From contig CAJUTV010000008.1 in the NCBI GenBank assembly GCA_910589305.1, positions 62,001-126,000 on the forward strand: 64,000 bases of DNA. Direction: 5' to 3'. Below the pieces are notes generated by a model. The model was not told where the DNA came from. It worked only from the letters and a program-made list of their open reading frames with translations, and did not search any database. The DNA comes from an uncultured Lachnospira sp. (GTDB lineage Bacteria; Bacillota; Clostridia; Lachnospirales; Lachnospiraceae). Position numbers and translations under genes: made by a program. This document shows positions 61,269-64,000 of the stretch, piece by piece (the stretch's first letter is position 1; each line of letters opens with the position of its first letter).

Positions 61269-64000
61269 TACGCAAGCACCTCCTTAATATCCTCTGCAAT
61301 AATTGTTGAAAGTTCTGCCTTGCCTATTGTACTTGAACGACTAAGGCGCATAGCTTGATTATTTAAGGACTTCTCAAAGATATTTCTTACATAACGACCA
61401 TTACCAAACTGTGGCTGTTTTTTGCCTTCTTCAAAAATTTCACCCAATAATTCTATTGCCTCAGAGCTCAATATATATCCTTGTTCTTTATACATTCTTT
61501 CAGCAATGCTGAACAATTCGTCTGTTGAGTAATCTTCAAATTCAATAATATTCGGGAACCGAGATTGCAAGCCTGCATTCTTATTTAAGAAATTGTGCAT
61601 ATCATCATAATATCCTGCGAGAATTACAACAAGTCTATCTCTGTTATCATCCATCATCTTAACAAGCGTATCAATTGCTTCCTGCCCAAAATCATTATTA
61701 CCTCCCTGTGCTAAGGCGTATGCTTCATCAATAAACAAAACACCATTAAGAGCGCTTTCAATAACTTCTCTGGTCTTTATTGCGGTTTGACCAATATAAC
61801 CTGCAACTAATCCTGAACGGTCTGTCTCGACCAATTTATTCGTAGAGATAATACCCATATTAAACAGTACATTTGCCACTGTACGAGCCATCATTGTTTT
61901 GCCAGTACCAGGATTGCCCATAAAAATCATATGGAGTGTTTGTGTGGTACTAACTTTCAAGCCATGCTTTTTACGCTGTTCCTGAACCATTAATCTTGCA
62001 TTGAGACTGCGAATATAGTTTTTGACAGACTCCAGACCAACAACTTTACTCAACTCTGCCTCAAGATTATATGTATTTTCGACAGGTGATTGTGCTTCTA
62101 TATCCTTTGCTATAATAACCGTCATTTCTTCAGTGCTTACTTCCGACAATGCAATACGAGAAGATTGGTTTCTAATGATTTCATCAATATAATTACGAAC
62201 CATACGACCATTTCCTGAAGTAGCAGTAGAATGACGTTTTAAGTCATATACCGCTTCTTTAAATGCCAAAATTGCATCTTCTGAAAGACTAAAGCCCTTT
62301 TTAGAAATCATATTTTTACCAATTTCAAACAATTCCTCTGCCGAGTAATCTGGAAAATCAATTTTAAGCGGAAATCGAGATTCTAAACCAGAATTGGCTT
62401 TCATAAAATCATTCATTTCCTTACTATAACCAGCTAAAATAACAAGAATTTCCCCGCGATAGTCCTCAATCAGTTTAACTAAAATATCAATACACTCCTG
62501 CCCATAGCTGCTGCCGTCATTCGTTATAGCATAGGCTTCATCAATAAACAGTACGCCGCCTAATGCGGACTTAAACACTTCCTCCGTCTTTTTGGCGGTT
62601 TGCCCCACGTATTCTGCAATAAGTCCACTTTTATCGGTTTCAACCAAATGTCCTGATTTTAGCAATCCCATTGAATGAAACATATTTGCAACAACACGAG
62701 CCATTGTTGTTTTACCTGTACCTGGATTGCCGCTAAAAATCATATTCAACGACTGAGTTGTATCCACTTTCAAGGATGCTTTTTTGCGTTTTTCTCTTGC
62801 AAGTATCACATGGTACTGTGTTCGCACAAAATCTTTTACATTTTCAAGACCAATAATTGCTGCCAGTTCTTCTTCAAGGTTAAATGTTTTCTTTTGATGC
62901 AGCTCAAAGTCTTCCACTGTTAGTAATTCTAAATCTTGCGTATTATCTTTAGCTATTCTTTGAGATTGATTTAATATCGCTGCTTCAATTAAATTACGAG
63001 CAAGACGACCATTACCGCTATCATTCTTTCCTTTAATCTGCTTTCTTTCAAACACGTCAAGCATAGGTGTACGGCATTCTTCGGAAATACGATATCCCTT
63101 GCTTTTGGCGGTTATTTTAGCAATTTCATACATTTCATCTGGTGTATAATCTTCAAAATCAATTACATTAGGGAATCTTGACTTTAAGCCAGGATTTGTT
63201 TTTAAAAACTCTGCCATTTCATCAGAATAACCCGCAAGAATAACAACAAGGTTATCTCTGTAATCCTCAATGCCTTTTACCAAAGCATCAATAGCTTCCA
63301 AACCAAAAACATCGTTTTTATCACGACATAAAGAATAGGCTTCATCAATAAACAGTACACCGCCAATTGCAGATGTAATCAATTCTGTAGTTAATTTTGC
63401 GGTTTGACCAACATACTGCCCCACCATATCAGAACGGCTAACTTCTCTCAACTGTCCAGAACTAAGTACACCTATGGCTTTTAAATATTTAGCTACAATG
63501 CGGGCAATTGTTGTTTTGCCAGTGCCAGGATTCCCTGTAAAAATCATGTGCATGGAAAGGTCTGCTGCCTTTAATCCTTTTGCAGCTCTAAGCCTTTGAA
63601 CCGTTAAATTGTTTTCAAGATTAAGCACATACTCTTTAACCAAGCTCAATCCAATAACGCTGTCAAGCTCTTGTTTAACATGTTCAAGTGCCAAAGCATC
63701 ATAACGCTTAACATAGCTATTAAGCAAGATTACCTCATCTTGAATATAAAGCTTGTAACCATCCTCATATTTAAGTGCAGCTTTGTCATCCTCTTGTGTA
63801 GGATGACAAAGCCTATATTCTGCCAATGGCTTATAAATATATTCCTCAACAACTTCAATTAAACCTTTTACACCTTTCGTAGTATCATAACAGTGTATAA
63901 CCTTATCAATACAAGACCTATCAATTGATAAAACCAATTGAAGCTGCTTTTTTGCCTTGTCTATCAATTTATTTGAAATACCTTCAACGACTTCTTGCAG
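61268..64000 (-). CDS. triple AAA+ ATPase of the CbbX/SpoVK type, 5' end outside window
   Basis: At least 910 residues. Three tandem CbbX-type modules, each with Walker A GNPGTGKT, GGVLFIDEAY (Walker B) and VILAGYxxxM (sensor 1), starting roughly at residues 145, 405 and 670 of the visible part. Each has the FDEYT/FPDYS-like insert and the RFPxxIxF segment with the arginine finger. The frame is open to base 64000 (LQEVVEGISNK), so an N-terminus is missing, and MIDKAKKQ is not the true start. Such ATPases remodel proteins (CbbX on Rubisco; SpoVK in sporulation; EccA-like in type VII secretion). The role here is unknown. The operon continues with two membrane proteins. Confidence 0.9.
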   Translation of the reverse strand: MQEVVEGISNKLIDKAKKQLQLVLSIDRSCIDKVIHCYDTTKGVKGLIEVVEEYIYKPLAEYRLCHPTQEDDKAALKYEDGYKLYIQDEVILLNSYVKRYDALALEHVKQELDSVIGLSLVKEYVLNLENNLTVQRLRAAKGLKAADLSMHMIFTGNPGTGKTTIARIVAKYLKAIGVLSSGQLREVSRSDMVGQYVGQTAKLTTELITSAIGGVLFIDEAYSLCRDKNDVFGLEAIDALVKGIEDYRDNLVVILAGYSDEMAEFLKTNPGLKSRFPNVIDFEDYTPDEMYEIAKITAKSKGYRISEECRTPMLDVFERKQIKGKNDSGNGRLARNLIEAAILNQSQRIAKDNTQDLELLTVEDFELHQKKTFNLEEELAAIIGLENVKDFVRTQYHVILAREKRKKASLKVDTTQSLNMIFSGNPGTGKTTMARVVANMFHSMGLLKSGHLVETDKSGLIAEYVGQTAKKTEEVFKSALGGVLFIDEAYAITNDGSSYGQECIDILVKLIEDYRGEILVILAGYSKEMNDFMKANSGLESRFPLKIDFPDYSAEELFEIGKNMISKKGFSLSEDAILAFKEAVYDLKRHSTATSGNGRMVRNYIDEIIRNQSSRIALSEVSTEEMTVIIAKDIEAQSPVENTYNLEAELSKVVGLESVKNYIRSLNARLMVQEQRKKHGLKVSTTQTLHMIFMGNPGTGKTMMARTVANVLFNMGIISTNKLVETDRSGLVAGYIGQTAIKTREVIESALNGVLFIDEAYALAQGGNNDFGQEAIDTLVKMMDDNRDRLVVILAGYYDDMHNFLNKNAGLQSRFPNIIEFEDYSTDELFSIAERMYKEQGYILSSEAIELLGEIFEEGKKQPQFGNGRYVRNIFEKSLNNQAMRLSRSSTIGKAELSTIIAEDIKEVLA

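Noticed and set aside
63900..63967. Start codon of the AAA ATPase at 63967
   Set aside because: The frame remains open for 11 more codons to the window edge, so the true start must lie beyond 64000.

Overview
This AT-rich window, roughly one-third GC by eye, comes from an endospore-forming Clostridia chromosome. Lachnospiraceae is the likely family. The evidence is spoIIP, gpr, yqfC and yqfD, the cluster miaB-mutS-mutL-miaA, a DUF3048 lipoprotein-like gene, a NiaR-controlled NAD operon and a short ProB without PUA domain. Most genes lie on the minus strand. Both edges cut genes: miaA on the left, and a triple AAA+ ATPase on the right.

Layout. 0-7 kb: DNA mismatch repair and tRNA modification (miaA, mutL, mutS, miaB). 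7-12.2 kb: accessory scar with a TIR-domain protein, a decayed gene, an Rpn-type PD-(D/E)XK nuclease, a CpaB/SAF-like pseudogene and three tandem small transcription units with related terminators. 11.3-18.2 kb: two LysR regulators, a MATE exporter, metF and a GGDEF-EAL protein. 18.3-29.2 kb: proline synthesis (proA, proB) interleaved with a folate enzyme and an unknown protein, two flavoproteins, cdd, DUF3048, ybeY and phoH. 29.5-31.4 kb: an IbrA/IbrB-like pair. 31.5-33.4 kb: yqfC-yqfD. 33.7-35.9 kb: an OPT transporter with a PqqD-like protein. 36-39.1 kb: an operon of four exported-looking proteins, two of them flagellar-protein-like, with no flagellar genes nearby. 39.3-41.2 kb: a BlaR1/BlaI-like pair. 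41.3-46.9 kb: an SNF-type transporter and nadA-nadB-nadC-niaR behind a probable NiaR-controlled promoter. 47-51.8 kb: pepD-like dipeptidase, spoIIP, gpr and rpsT. 52-58 kb: regulators, nitroreductase, small hypotheticals and an orphan mini-CRISPR. 58.6-64 kb: a hemerythrin/response-regulator fusion converging on an operon with two membrane proteins and a triple AAA+ ATPase.

The most striking signal is not a gene. At least eight, probably nine, 5' leaders (mutL, mutS, both LysR genes, MATE, GGDEF-EAL, nadC, nadA, pepD) share a two-part RNA architecture. A hairpin is followed, 15-115 nt later, by a short segment just before the Shine-Dalgarno, and the hairpin loop is complementary to that segment. 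The paired sequences differ between genes but remain complementary, which looks like covariation. A second dispersed family of about 80-bp intergenic repeats (eight copies) also runs through the window.

Start codons were often moved inward from the longest frame, because a good Shine-Dalgarno sits before an internal ATG, TTG or GTG. All functional calls rest on motif recognition by eye; no search was run.
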